A DNA stretch of 64,000 nucleotides. It comes from Trichoplusia ni (lineage: Eukaryota; Arthropoda; Insecta; Lepidoptera; Noctuidae). This document shows positions 1 through 13,085 of this stretch, piece by piece; position 1 is the first letter of the stretch; each line of letters starts with the position of its first letter. The stretch is from positions 8,866,001 through 8,930,000 of the forward strand of contig NC_039479.1 of assembly GCF_003590095.1 (NCBI RefSeq), given 5' to 3'. The notes under the pieces are model-generated. The model was given only the letters and a program-made list of their open reading frames with translations. It had not been told where the DNA came from and did not search any database. The position numbers were made by a program, and so were the translations under genes.

Positions 1-1754
1 AGTTATGATGTCTGCTTTCGTCAATACATCACACCGCTGCTACCTATTTCGTCGTTGGCTCTTTCTTAGTCTACCTGACAACTTCCAAGTCGTTCAGTTG
101 TGTGTTCAATATTTATGCAGCATATTATATGAGTTCCGATATGAATTTCTCGCACGTAACTCAATTAGTATAAAAGGTAATTGCAAAGTCCAATCACAAT
201 GATCTGCAGCTCGTACATAACGCTGTCGAGGAGCGCGGCAAGGTCAAGCGCTCCACGTGCCCTATTTATATTTAAGCGCAGTCGGCGCGCACCCGATACC
301 AAACCCGGACACCGCTGAATATTTTAATGACGCCCCTTGCTGTGAGCCCGCTGCCGACTGCCGACAACTGACCCTCTACAAATAATATTTCGCGTCATCG
401 ATCAGCTCCCTAACTGTGCTCCGGTCGAATTAAGAGGGTCCTATGGTCTAATGGTCAATCTTTAAACTTCCCTCTTTTAAAATAAAAATACTTTTTATTT
501 GCTGTCGAGCAGGTAAGCGAGAACCATTAGTCGTGTTGCCGACACCTGCACTAACGGAAGGAATTTAAAGAACACAGCAATACACTTAGAAACAACAATT
601 TAGTAAATTAGACTTCCTGTACTTCGTAACTTAATGCCATAAGCTCACCGTCCTGTGCTCGGCGCAGTGACTCACCGCGACTTTATGTTCACGAGGAAAT
701 AATTTGCTTTGCTAATACGTTTTATTATAATTGTCATTTATAGTGGCTTGTTATACGGTCTCCGTATGGCACGGACTGGAAAAAGCGCAGAGATCAAGTA
801 TAAGATGTTCAACGTAAATGAATGGGTCTGAGAGAAGATTTAAGTGGCAAAAGGTGATGCAGCGAGCATTAGTGTGCGCGGAGTGAGTGGCAGCGGTGCA
901 GCGGCGCCGCATTACTCAGGACCTAGCGCGGCGTTTATTAATCTAGATTTATTTGAACAAAAACCCGTCGGTCACAGTTTAGAGCTGAGCCCTAATTACT
1001 GTTTCGTTCGGCGTCATCACATTACGGCGTGTTTCAAATGTTTGTGTTTTAAACGGCACACATTAAATGCTACTTACAATTAATTAGCATCAGCCGACAA
1101 ATTAGTGTTTTTGTTCATAAGTGGTGACACGAGCGCGGCCGCTGTGTGTCCGCACAACTGTCACTCACCACTGAAATAGTGTTTGGTGTCATAATCACAC
1201 TAAAATTGTAATTGTGTGATTGTAGCTAAAATTTTATGTTAACTTTATTTGTTACATTTTCCACTTCAAGAAAACAATGACATTAAAGTGGAGCATTAAC
1301 ATCTGGTTGAAAAACATGTCCCTGTATTTACATGTCAAGTGAAGTGTATTATTTATTTTTAGTCTAGACTGGATATTTATGAAGCCGGTTGAGTTGCAGT
1401 TAAGTTCAGCTTGCTAAAGGCATGTTCACATTGATTAGAATGTTTAGAAATTTATAAGAAATTGATAAGATATGACCTCCATGCATACAGATGATATAAA
1501 TGTCCCGAACGTGTTGTTTGTTTGCCATCCCGTGCGTCCCGTTCGGCGCGTGCGTCACGGGATAATGATCTCCTCATTAGGCGCGCTCCCCACCTGGTGC
1601 TGGTTCCCGCGAGAGCGCGCCGCGCCGCGACACCTCCGAACCTCGCGCGCGCCGTCCTGTCACTTACTGTGGCCTAACATGTTTACAAGTTTTCAATGAT
1701 TGTTTATTTAATATGAAGGTTTAAATATTTCCGCGCAAAAAACTTTGTGTCGCG
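1..1754. other. Unassigned noncoding sequence
   Basis: No gene recognised. Mostly AT-rich, with a CpG-rich islet at about 1520-1660. The open frames at 844-1083 and 1472-1699 are short; the second is open mainly because the GC islet lacks stop codons. No splice-framed conserved motif was seen. Confidence 0.6.
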
Positions 1755-1888
1755 CTCGCGGGCATTTTCACAAACATTCAAGTTCTAAAAAGACTCAGAA
1801 CAAGCTTATTTCCGCATCGAACCCGCGACGTTTCGCCGACAGTGAGTTTTGGTGTGGTGGCCTATACCAATCGGCCATCCGAGCAGTG
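1755..1888 (-). repeat. tRNA-derived SINE remnant
   Basis: Read on the minus strand, this has a tRNA-like head. A box A-like stretch TGGCCGATTGG lies at 1867-1877 and a box B-like stretch GGGTTCGATGC at 1814-1824. The two are about 64 nt apart from start to end, close to tRNA spacing. The box B region and flanking words resemble the heads of moth SINEs. The 3' body is not recognisable and no target duplication was found, so the element is old or truncated and the outer limits are approximate. It could instead be a decayed tRNA pseudogene. Confidence 0.5.
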
Positions 1889-3620
1889 AATAATTGATTG
1901 TTTTGGTTCGTTATTAATATAGCAGTTCAGTTAAATCCGAAAGCCGGCTACCGGTGAGGCAGCAGGTTCTGGCGCAGCGTTAATCCCCTGACGCTTGAGT
2001 TGTGTCCCATTAGCGTGGGGTCAAGGTTCAAGGCCGCCCACGGCGCCGCGGAACGCCTCGAAATAAATTGCGCGACACAAACACTGCGCGCAGCCACCAC
2101 GTCACAGCTCAAAGCTTTTAGTTAATGTATGTATTTGAACGACGCCATTAAGCAAAATGAATATACATCTGCTCTGAACATGTTCCTACTCTCTGCATTG
2201 TTGGTTTAATATTCAAATGGTGCGAAATATGCTCAAAACACATCGTATTGTAGGGCCAGAGCGTTACACTAGGAGCCATCAAGTGGAGTTGCTTTCGACA
2301 TCGACGTCAACGACATAATCAGTTCCCGCGGCCTGACTTACAATCAACTTAGTCACGCTGTCAGCTGGCGCCGTGTCTTAATATTTGCGAACGATTACCG
2401 TGCAGTCGTTACAACACGAGCTGTGTCCTGTTACCTAAGAGAGGGTCCACACCGAACTATATAATTATTTTTCTTGGCTTCTTTTTAAGGGCGATTTTTC
2501 TAGATCAGTTTAGGTTTTTAATAAAAGGAGAGTCCGAGCAAATGTACATATGTACATGCTTGTTAAATGATACAGCTATTGAGTCTCGTTTAAGTATTTA
2601 TTGATTAAAATACTTAAGGAAAATACATTTGAGTTGTAAAAACCGTTGTACCTATTCTATATTCTTTCTTGTACGTCTCTTGAGTGTAACATGTCAGTGT
2701 GTCTCCGGTGCGAGCGCGGTGTGGCGCCGCCCTTACGTCGCGCACTTAACTCCGCGCACGGTGTAATGCGCCAGCCGGCAATTAGCTAACGATAAGTACA
2801 TCCACTGTATGCGCTAAGGTAACTTTATCTACACTATAATAGGCGTGTATTAAATTTGTATACTTAGAAGAGCATAAGAATACATTGCTGAAACTTTGCA
2901 ATTCAGGGTTATGACTCCGTGTAAGCTTTCAGTCAAGATTAGATCATAGGTGTTGACTAAAGTTATTGTCCCTTCTCAGAAAATTTACTCTCTTATTGTT
3001 TACTACGAAAATGTTCCTTGTTTGTTATGCTCTTCTACATTGTAAATGTAAGCTCAGACATAGTTATTTTATGTACCGGTAAAACACAAGCACATGATGT
3101 GAGATGTTTGAGAAGTGCTCGGCAGACGCTGAACACCTGGCGGCCGCGCACCCGCTAAGTGAACTATGAAAGTATAATGTCGCACTAACAATAGCAGCCG
3201 CGGGCTCGGCTGTGACGTCACACTGTGGCACATTGTTGTCACTTCTATGATCACATCTGTTTGTGTCATCGTGTCGCCAGTCTGACACGCGCGTCCTTGT
3301 GAAGGGAAGAAGGTCGTTACTAATAAGGGATATGACAAAAAGCAAGTTTATTCCGTCACACCGATTTCCAAATAATATTGGATATGTATTCTTTCTTTTA
3401 TCTCGTAGACAAAGATGAAGAGGATATAGTGATTTAAAAGCTCGTGTCACGTCACGTCACTTACCAGTGGGCCTTTTACTAGCAAGTGATGTTACTAGCC
3501 CCCACTTATATACATTTCATGTGCTTTTAATCTTCCTTACTTTTTAACGATGTGATAAAATGAAAAATAGTTATTCAATATTTTTTGAAATCTATCTGAT
3601 GGACTTAACAGACTTACATA
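1889..3620. other. Unassigned noncoding sequence
   Basis: No gene recognised. It holds a 16-bp perfect palindrome at 2542-2557, a GC islet at about 2700-2780 and a CRE-type palindrome TGACGTCA at 3213-3220. A 128-codon minus-strand open frame (3064-3450) has no recognisable domain and is compatible with chance. Confidence 0.6.
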
Positions 3621-3622
3621 TA

Positions 3623-4001
3623 CAATGTGATTTTTTAGTCGTCTTACAAAAGCAACCCAGTTCATGTATCCAATGACCAGAACACGTTCATGATAAAAAA
3701 TAGGTCTTTATGAGATTTGAATAAATTTAAAATGCAATTGTTATTCAATATTATGATGCAATTCGTAGTTTTTTAGAAACACAACTCTGTTGCGAGCGCT
3801 GTCCGAGCCTTGTAACAATGGTGAGGGGCGCGGGCGGCGGCGTTTTTATTTTTTTTAAGAGTATTTTCAGATTTCTCTTGTTTAATTTTTCTTCGAACTT
3901 ACTATCTTAGTTGACGATAAAAAAAAAATCGCGCCTAGGGGTATTTTACGTCGGATACATGAACTGGGCTCCTTTTGTAAGACGACTAAAAAATCACCGT
4001 G
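3623..4001. mobile_element. MITE with long terminal inverted repeats, TA target duplication
   Basis: The two ends are inverted copies. The left arm at about 3623-3671 matches the reverse complement of about 3953-4001 over roughly 45 bp with few mismatches; the core GTGATTTTTTAGTCGTCTTA is shared exactly. TA dinucleotides flank the ends (3621-3622 and 4002-4003), the target duplication typical of Tc1/mariner-related elements. The 379-bp body has no coding capacity, so it is a non-autonomous element that needs a transposase from elsewhere. Superfamily assignment to Tc1/mariner is inferred from the TA alone. Confidence 0.8.
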
Positions 4002-4003
4002 TA

Positions 4004-7000
4004 TTATTAGGTTTAGTTAAAAACCCTATAAATAAGAGTGCCATTGCTATAAAGGGCAACTGACAAATTGTCATTCTGTGAATTCTACACTTGTTCGACA
4101 TTTGTTTTTCAGTTGTCCATAACATGTACTTGAATTGCCTGAAACATGTACTGCACACTCATAATAATAAAGGCATTGTTTATTCATAATTACTGTATAA
4201 TAATGTAATTGCAGCCGGAAACTGAAACAATAAAGTGTGTAGGCCTTTGTGAGTGCAGTAATAAAGTGTATTACTATAATAGTGGTAGATAGCGCGCAGT
4301 GTGTCGCCGCCCGGCGCCGCCCGGACGCGCGCTTTGTACTCGTTAGTGTTACTTACCAAGATCAGATTATTGTTTGTCATTTCATTCGTCACAACATACA
4401 TATAGAGTATGAAAACCGGTGTAACATAGCTTAACAGAGACATTTTGCAATTACCAGGATCAGTATCCAGGCAAAAGACCGTATCCTAGATGTAGCTACA
4501 ACACAACTCATTCACTAACCTATCATTAGTTCTACGGAATCAGATTTCAAATCCGAGTTTCTCACACGTCTTTTTCCTAAAATCTAATTTCCAGCTGAAA
4601 AATCAAATTAAACTTTGGTTGCGCGAGGAATGTGGCTCCCAGTGTACGAGTCTCAAATGTCAAATTAGCTTGTTGGCGGTAAACAAATCTGTGTCTCCAG
4701 AAGTCCGCGCCACGCCGCCTTCTAATCTGTAACGAAATCTGTCGGCGTGAGTGAGTTACAGCCTCCAACATTAATATTATCATCACGACTCATCTCCGAG
4801 ACTTCTTTTGAAAAATTATTTGGTGTAAAATTACTTGGGGCCTTTATTCAGGACTTATCTTTACGTATTTTAAGACGGATGGATGGTATACCTGCCGAGA
4901 GATGTCAGTCTCTGTGGGTCACTAGGTATTTATTACAAGGTGATAAGGTACTCGGAGCTAAGAGTTCGTAGTGGAAGGCTGGCGGGTGCGCCCCGTCGTA
5001 TAACTCATTCTATCATTAACGGCAATCTTTGTTGAGGTCGAGGCTGACGGCTGCACCACCTTAGCTGGGACGTGCGCACGAGGAGATTCTAATACATTTT
5101 TGTATTAACTTTCATTATCAACGAGGTAACCTTACATTGGACTTTTCATAGATGCTTTATATCGGAGGAAACTGTTGTATTTACTTCAGGCATTTCTGTT
5201 CTATATTGCCCACTTCCAGATCTTCCACGTGGAGGTACTTAAAAAGTACATAAACTAATGTGTGTCAATCTATCGAGCAAGCTCACATTTATATTCGCAG
5301 CACAGATCGGTTGCATAACTTTTTGTATTCATTCTAACAGCGGCGGTGGCGGTGACCTAGTGTTGGATAGAATTTCGATCAGTAACAAAGGATTGGATTA
5401 ATTATTTATTAGCAAGAGAGTTGAAGTTAGTCGTAACACGACGTGAGTCGTGTTTAGTGAGTGAGCGACACACAATAGCACTCGCTTACTTCGCGCAGCT
5501 AGTTTAAAAGTTGTGTGAAGTTTAATTAAACGCGCGCTGATCGGTAGAGCGACGGCGTCGCGCGGGTCAGCTGGTGCGGGCTCCGGCGCGTGGCCTCTCC
5601 TACACGAGCGAGGTACCACCTGAACAACATGCAAGTAATCGTAAGGATGAGTTGTCTTTCACACCCACTGTACATTCTTTTAGCTGAATCCTCCAGAGTA
5701 ATCAATATTGACCTTAAGTGTGCTCTAGAGAGTGAGAGATTGTTCAACTTCCTAACGGTTATATTTGCTGTCACGTTAAGCTTTTAATGTCCTGGTCTGA
5801 AGATGAGGATCGATGTTGTTCGTGCCAGGCCTAAGTAACCTACACTGCAAGTCAAGTGCATGAATCAGGTCGTCAATTATAAGCGCGGGCCGCTGCGCGA
5901 TGCTATGTCATATTGGCACCTTGAGCGATCTCGGCTATTACGTGCATTATTGAGTGAAGTATGGCGGGCGGCGCGGCGGTCACGCGCGCGGAATGCATAA
6001 TGCAATAATGTGAGTATTAGCGGCGCGCCGTGCGGCGCGAGCTGGAGGGAGGGGGGGACACGATTTACATGTCAAAGCTCGCTTCACCTCGCCGCTAACG
6101 CGATTATGCTAAGAAACAACGCGTTGTACGTGGTAGCTATTAAATTGGAACTTGACTGTATGGCCGATATGCAACGCCAGCAACCGTCGTAATAACAACA
6201 TCATGCCACACAGGATCTGTATCTATAATCACAAAAACACTATACATTACATCACACACGACTTGACATTTTCACTTCATCTGTCTAAATGTCTGTATTC
6301 CAGGTTTACCAGCTCCGATGAACACTAAGGTAAAAATACAGTCTCACTAGTAATATATGTATTTTCTTTTAGTTGATTTGAATAACGCTGAGCTACCGGT
6401 GAGGTAGGACGCTGCACGAGGTGGGGCGGAGGGGGGGGGTGCAGCGAACGGGATCAAGTGCCTGAGAGAGGCCTGCACGGCGAGCGCTGATTAATGACGA
6501 GACAGTCTGCCGATACCCAGGCCGGCTGCAAGGTATCTATATTCTATCAAAATACATTACTAAGAGGAAAATGGCTACAATAACACCTTTCAAGTACCCA
6601 CAAATATTCGTTAACGGCTTTCATTTCTCTAGTCCGGTCAAAGAAAAAGTAGAGTTCGTGTAGCCACGTTAGCTGGGAAACAAATTCAATTTAAAGTAAT
6701 TACTTAAATGAAGCCTTTTAAGGCGCGCATGTGTTGAGGGTCCGGCGCGGCCGGGCGGCGTGTAATCATGGCTTACCGGGTCCGCGCCGGCGAGCAGTCC
6801 GCCGCGCCGGATTAGAGCACAATCAAATGACGGAGTCGCGGCCAGCCTGGAGCTATTGTTGGAGACGTCGCTACAATGGACGCCTTTTACTTCGATCTGC
6901 GATTTCTTAAGTAAAGTAGAGGTGGGGTAGGAATACGACAGAATGGTTATATTCAATAGCCGCTGTACTACGCTTTGTGAAGTTTTACATTACATTGGTT

Positions 7001-10000
7001 CAGCTTTAATCATCTGATTTATTTTGTTAAAATTAAATCTGTTGACATTTAAAAAATTACCGATTGCCTTAAACAAAGGTCACATGTTTTAAATCAAACA
7101 CGTTTGAACAACACGGATAAGTACGTGGGGTCCCCTCAGACATACTCATTGACAATTACGGGCTAGGCAGTAATGTGTTGAATACAACATAACAACTTTA
7201 CTTTGTTACCCTAAGCTGTTCTATTATAGTTCTTATGCCTGTGATATAAGGTTGCTGGTGATGGTATGTTATGAGTGGTAATTCGTCACGCGGGGTCCTC
7301 GTAAACGTGTGGAGTTAACTGGTAAGGTACAGTGATGCTTCTTTGTTTCTCATGTAACGTGACGATGCAGTAAGTTCAAATCATAATATGTTCATCATAA
7401 TATGTTTTGCCATCTTTTATGCGGTTTATCTTCGTAATTTATTATTGATTTAATAAAGTAACCGCTTTATCTTTTTTTTTCTCACAAAACTTCTATAAGA
7501 GTTTAACTCGTTGGGTACATGTTAAGTATTACTGATATATTTGACATAAATCACATTTACGACTACACTTTACATTATGTCTCTATTTTATAATAGTAAA
7601 GGTGTTTGTGATACAGGAGCTCTGCTCAACTCGGATTTCACAAACTGAAGTGGTGCAGATGTTATTTAAGTGTACTATTTGGGGCTTGTTGTGTTATAAT
7701 GTATCTTGTTTATTAGTTTAGTGCCTTAGTTTACGCGGTGTTCTAAGGGCAGTTTTAATTAGAGTGCTTTTCTGCGCATGTCTCTACTACAGATGACGAA
7801 GTTTATCAGGTGGTGGTAGACATATAGGGTAGCGCGCAGTGACCATCGGCCGTCGCTTCGACGCCGCCACACTTTACTGATAACTATAAGACTTTCGGAG
7901 TATTGTTGTAGTAGAGAAAGCATTTACTTTACAAGGTACATGTAGTCCAGTTTTTTCAACAAATATACATTTTTTTTTGTCAAACCTCAGAATTAATTTT
8001 GTCATAAAAGAATGGAGGAAACCGTTTACCGAGCTCCCTGAGGAGATCATTAATACCATCAACCTTTTATGTTATCATAAGTATCGCTATGTTTTTGCAG
8101 AGTTTCTTGCGACACTTTGTTGAATATCACTCATGTTTCACTCAAGCGTTTGTGGATACAATATTTCCACAACAGTCACAACGACACCTTGCAGTCATAA
8201 ACGATTGGTTCCTGCGCGCCCCGCATCGTGGTCAATACACTGAGTAAGTACACACGGGCACAAACTGCACAGATGGCCTACCACTATCACTAAGAGCAAT
8301 ATTGTTATAGGAGTGCAAAAGAGATGCAGCTCTATGTCGCGTAGCACGCTATCACTCTTCCACCTCAGCATCAGTCTTACTTCAGCGTGTAGTGGCAGCA
8401 TGTCTAACTCGGTGTATAGCGCAAATTAAACACAAACTATCTGCGAGGTGATCCCGGCGCTATTGAGGCAAGATCATTGCGATGCACTCGATGTGCCGCT
8501 GTGTCGTAGTGGGGAGCACACGACGCCGGTACTGGAAACTATTACAACGCTATGCACACTGATCTAGTTTACTGGGAGTACAAACATAAGGACTAGATAA
8601 GTGTAGGTACAGGTACCTATTAAATTAACTGGTACGATAAAAGGTAAAGCTTTCAAGCCGTTTGACAAAGCGGAGCCTAATGTAAGTCCATTGCTGATTA
8701 TTATGTGTACGGTAGTTATATACTTCAAATCGTAAATGTCCGTATCCTCCGCTGGTATCAGGCTGTAGGTACTGCGACTACTGCTGACCTGGTTCCTCAC
8801 AAAGCGCCGCTATACGCCGCCAGTTATCTTATACCTCGCGACGTCTGCAAACACGACGCGCCATCGATATTACTGGCGAGCACTAAACTTTATCTTATCG
8901 TAATATTTCAGGAGCTAGCACTCACGAGCCACACATGTGAAACCAAGCCCAAATACGCGAGGATACAAATAGAAAGACAAACACAATAAGTTCCTTTATA
9001 TCTTCCTACTAATTAAAAAAATACGGAAATGTTAGATCGTGTAGAAAAAGACTTTGTTATGCAGACCCATATCACAACGTTAACTCTTTTTATTCGATTA
9101 CTCATCGTACAAGGTCATTTTACTTATGAACAAATAGATACAGCTACAGATAAGCGAAATTATAAAATGTATAAAAGTTGTTTATTGTCAAACTGTCCTA
9201 ATTGCGAGACTATCTTAAACGAATACTCTGGTAGTAAAGATAATACGGGGAGGTGTAAACAGTATCGGCTATGACGTGTGATAGCCGGGCGTTGACCTCG
9301 CGGGTCGCGCCTTATTGTCGGCGGCGGAGGGGACGCGCGGCGGCTGCGTATCCTGCCACCAAAATGCTCACACGCTGTAATCTGTGGAGTCTGGGGACCT
9401 CATAACCTTTAACATCGATTTCATAAAGCATACTCTTCGTCCTATTCCCAGTTACCAGTTCCTAAGCAATTTTGAGATCGATTTCCTCTCAGAAAGCAAT
9501 GATCTTACATGGCACGAGTGTCCTCTAAGTACGGGTTAAATGTGAATGTAACACGATGAATTATGTCAGATTTATGAGCACTACTCATAGCTAAACCAGG
9601 AGTCTATCTGTCGTAGGGTTCTGATTGAATTTGGCTTAAGTCGACTCGAGTTTTTCTGCTAATGTTTTATTGCAATTAATTATGTATTTGATTTTAAGGT
9701 AAATCATTAAACAAATGCTAAAAATCATTCGATGCTCGAACAATATTCTCGTTTCTTATTCCTCCACCCTGTATACTATATAATTGTTTTTACTAGAACT
9801 GCTCCGCTAACACCAGGGGATTATTTTACTCGCTAAATGTTCAGCTGTTGACATCTGATATCACCATTTACCCGTTAGTTTGGCAGAAAATGGTACACAG
9901 TCATGGTAGAGCCATAAAAAGAACGTACAAAACACAGTGCAAAACCCACTCGAATCAATTTATTGAAAATAAAAATAAAATCAATATTACTGCGTACTTG

Positions 10001-12894
10001 ATACTAGTACAGTAGCGAACAAAAACACATTTCAATAAACAGGTTTGTAACAACATAGGGGACAACAGACAGTTACTAGTTACAATCCAATTTCCTTTAT
10101 GACACCACTGGTCATTAGTTAGTTGGTGTCATATGAGTAATTGAATGTAAATGAAATACAGTACAGTAAAACAGCAACAGCTGTAGGAATCGCCAACATT
10201 ATAAGCGAGTGAAAGCAAACATGTAAATAGTGTTTACTTTGCGACTGTACTGTACATACGCACGGACGCTCAGCTAATTCTATTTATTGCATGCCAACGA
10301 TATTCCCAATGAATCAGCTCCGACTGTCTACTGTTTTCAATTTTATTATGAACTGTAAATTGGAATGTGGCGATGAATTTAAAGCAAGTTCAGGAGCAAA
10401 GTGATTCACGGAGTATTATACTGAGAGACAGCCGACAGGGCTAACGCGGGGCCTTCCACTTCCATGAATTCTGGCCAGAAAACATTGATCATTCCATTAG
10501 CTAGTTTAATATTTTTATTTTTTTAAGATCAAAGTTTACATTTTGCTTTTACGATATTGAGATCAGACGGACTCACAGCTCCATTTAGTTTTACATGTTG
10601 ATCAAGTAGATGACTTGGTAAAATATTTTTGTAGCAGGAAAGACCTCATAGGAAGAACATCCCCATATGATGTAGATGAGGAGGTATAATAACAATAGAG
10701 CTCCAATCCCATGTGGTGGTGGTGTTGGGACAGGTCAGGAGAGACTGCTAGAGGCCAGAGCGCGAAGATCCTTACTCTTGAGTAGTGAACGCTTACTAAT
10801 GCTATTATACAACGCACCTTAAAACGCTTTTTCGTTTGTATTTTTTATCATAGTCGTTCAATTAAATAAAATTAAAGCTCACAGTAGCTTTAATTAAATC
10901 CCCTGTCCGTGTCCATGTTAAACAATTTACATTCCACAGTCTGTTCTATCGGCATTCGGGGTACATTTGTATTTTATAGTTTTGTTTTTTTTTAATGAAA
11001 TTTCGAGCTAAAGAGTTCAATCCTTTTTCGCTGTAGTGCAACAAACATGCAAAATACATTCACAAAAAGTAGTCTGATAAAGAACAAGCTTTTATGGGTT
11101 GCACAATTACGTACGCTTTGTGGAGATCACACCTCTGGTGCTTCGCTGGTGACCTAAACAAATCAGCTCTAAGTGCAGTCAAATCAGTGTGAGCATGAGA
11201 ATTTCTCTGGTATGTGACAATATTCATCCTGCTATGCAGTAGGAAGGTGTTTCAGGGTAACTATGTGGCATACATACATGAAGGCTACTCTTATATTCTG
11301 TTACTATAATCACTGTTACCAGAGCGACTCTTGCGATCTAGCTTACAAAACAAACACACGCTCAAATAAAAGAACAGTGTGAAGCAATTACTAACGCCAA
11401 GATAATATATATTTATGTGAAGTGAAACATAACTTATTCGTTGAATAGGTACAATGTGCGACTTTAATAGCACTTCCCTACAATGAAGGGATTATCGCTA
11501 CCACCAATTAGCACACAAACTAATTGATTGACGTAATGTAAACAAAGATTATAGTTATTAGCTTGTTGGACTATAGATTAGTTCATTAGGGACGGCTCTA
11601 ATACCAACGGAACACCTCAATACTAGTTATAGATGATATCGATAGGAAATTGTGTCAATATTTTATTACGATTTATGTGTAAATGTTAGCACGAATTTCG
11701 TTATTTTTGTTTGCTTACAGTAAGTTTTACTTGATATCGCGTACCTACCAAAGTAAACACATCGACTGTTTGTACAACAAGTGCGCTCAAATTACGTTAG
11801 ATTAAGAAGCATTTAGGGCGTGCACACGTACCTATGTGCGCGGGCGCCGGTCGTTCACCGCGCAGATTAGCGCGCGACGAGCGCCGCCGCGGTATCTTAT
11901 CAGGCCTGTGTGTACTCTCTCGGGTAATATTTTATTAGGACAAGGAATTATCGTCGTCGCTCGCCCGAACACTTGTTTGTGTTCCATTTATATTATCATT
12001 ATCTTATAAATATTCACCACCGAGCGAGGCCCCGCCATACAACAGATTTCTTACATTTCGAAATAAAAATGTTGGAGCTCTGTTTGTTTTGGCGGTCCCC
12101 TCTCAGATCTACCGGAAAACGCCGGCGGCAGATGAAAAATATTTTTGACGTGTAAAGTGTTGAAAAGAACCTTCGGAATAAATTTCCGAAATCAAAGCGA
12201 CGGGTTGACCTCAGATACACAATATAGCTTTTAACCTTACCTTGACATTACAATAAATATTTATGGAAAAATTCACCGAAAATTTTCTACGGGCATTATT
12301 TTATCGTCATACTGTGGTGTCTGTCTGAATTTTTCTTTAAAAACATTATTTTAGGTCTTGATGTTGATGATTGAAATGACTGAAACGATGATGATACGAG
12401 AGCGGATAGCACACCAACGCGCAGCGCTAGGTTTCGTAGACCCCTAGCGACCTGAGGCGCTCCTGACTGCTTCCTAACCATAAATAAGAAACTAGCTTAA
12501 AATTCTTAGTTCTTTGTAAATCGTAGTACTGCTGCATGACAGACTCAGAATACTAAGAATGTTATAGTGTCATTATTGCCTCGATTCCAATTGTGTTAGA
12601 TAAGTAATCTGATATACCTATATTTCTGTGTTGTCTTTGATAACAGATTCTCAGACGTGGACATGTTTCGTTCGAATTTTCCTTATTGCTAGTTTTTTTA
12701 TTTAAATTAAGCTATGTATTGCCTTACTAATTAAGTTTTACACTTGTTAAGATCTCTGAGCTCAAATGTTCTTAAATATCAATAAAATTAAAAAACTGTC
12801 CTCAAGTTCTGTGAGTAGTAAGTGAGCAGTACTCATCTTCATCACCAGTACTAGATGGTCAGTATACGTGTTTCAAGAGTGGAGTTTGAGGAGT
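4004..12894. other. Long unassigned noncoding stretch with GC islets
   Basis: No gene recognised. CpG-rich islets occur near 4300-4335, 5530-5610, 5880-6060, 6390-6500 (with a G9 tract at 6431-6439), 6720-6850, 9285-9350 and 11830-11895. They alternate with AT-rich DNA. An 81-codon frame at 9029-9274 (+) has a protein-like composition and a CPNC pair but no recognised family or splice context. No transposon was identified here by eye. Confidence 0.55.
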
Positions 12895-13085
12895 GGTCTG
12901 GCGCCTTGTGTATGAGCCCCAGCTGCGGCCGGGTAAGGCGCGTCGCTCGTGACCGCGGGCTCGCCGGCTGCGGCGCTTTGAACTGCAACTGTTGTGGGAT
13001 CTCGTAAACACGTGGCTCATGACGTCACCGCGCGCCTTTGATCTCCGCCGCCCGCACCGCGCCGCCGCCGCGCCCCTGACTTTAA
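12895..13085. promoter_or_regulatory. CpG-rich islet with E-box and CRE palindrome
   Basis: A 190-bp CpG-dense islet in AT-rich surroundings. It contains a perfect E-box CACGTG at 13009-13014 followed 5 bp later by the CRE/ATF palindrome TGACGTCA at 13020-13027. A TCF-like CTTTGATCT and a run of CCG triplets follow. The arrangement suggests an enhancer or promoter core, but no transcript is visible. The regulatory reading is inference. Confidence 0.35.

Noticed and set aside
3064..3450. 128-codon open frame on the minus strand
   Set aside because: No known motif; two frames open together across a GC-richer patch, typical of chance.
4180..4443. 87-codon open frame on the minus strand
   Set aside because: Opposing frames are also open, composition is random, and no motif was found.
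6398..6415. let-7-like start TGAGGTAG
   Set aside because: Only the first bases match, and no precursor hairpin surrounds it. I looked by eye for mature sequences of common insect microRNAs and found no convincing match in the window.
9029..9274. 81-codon frame with CPNC pair
   Set aside because: Two Cys pairs alone do not make a zinc finger and there is no promoter, splice or homology support.
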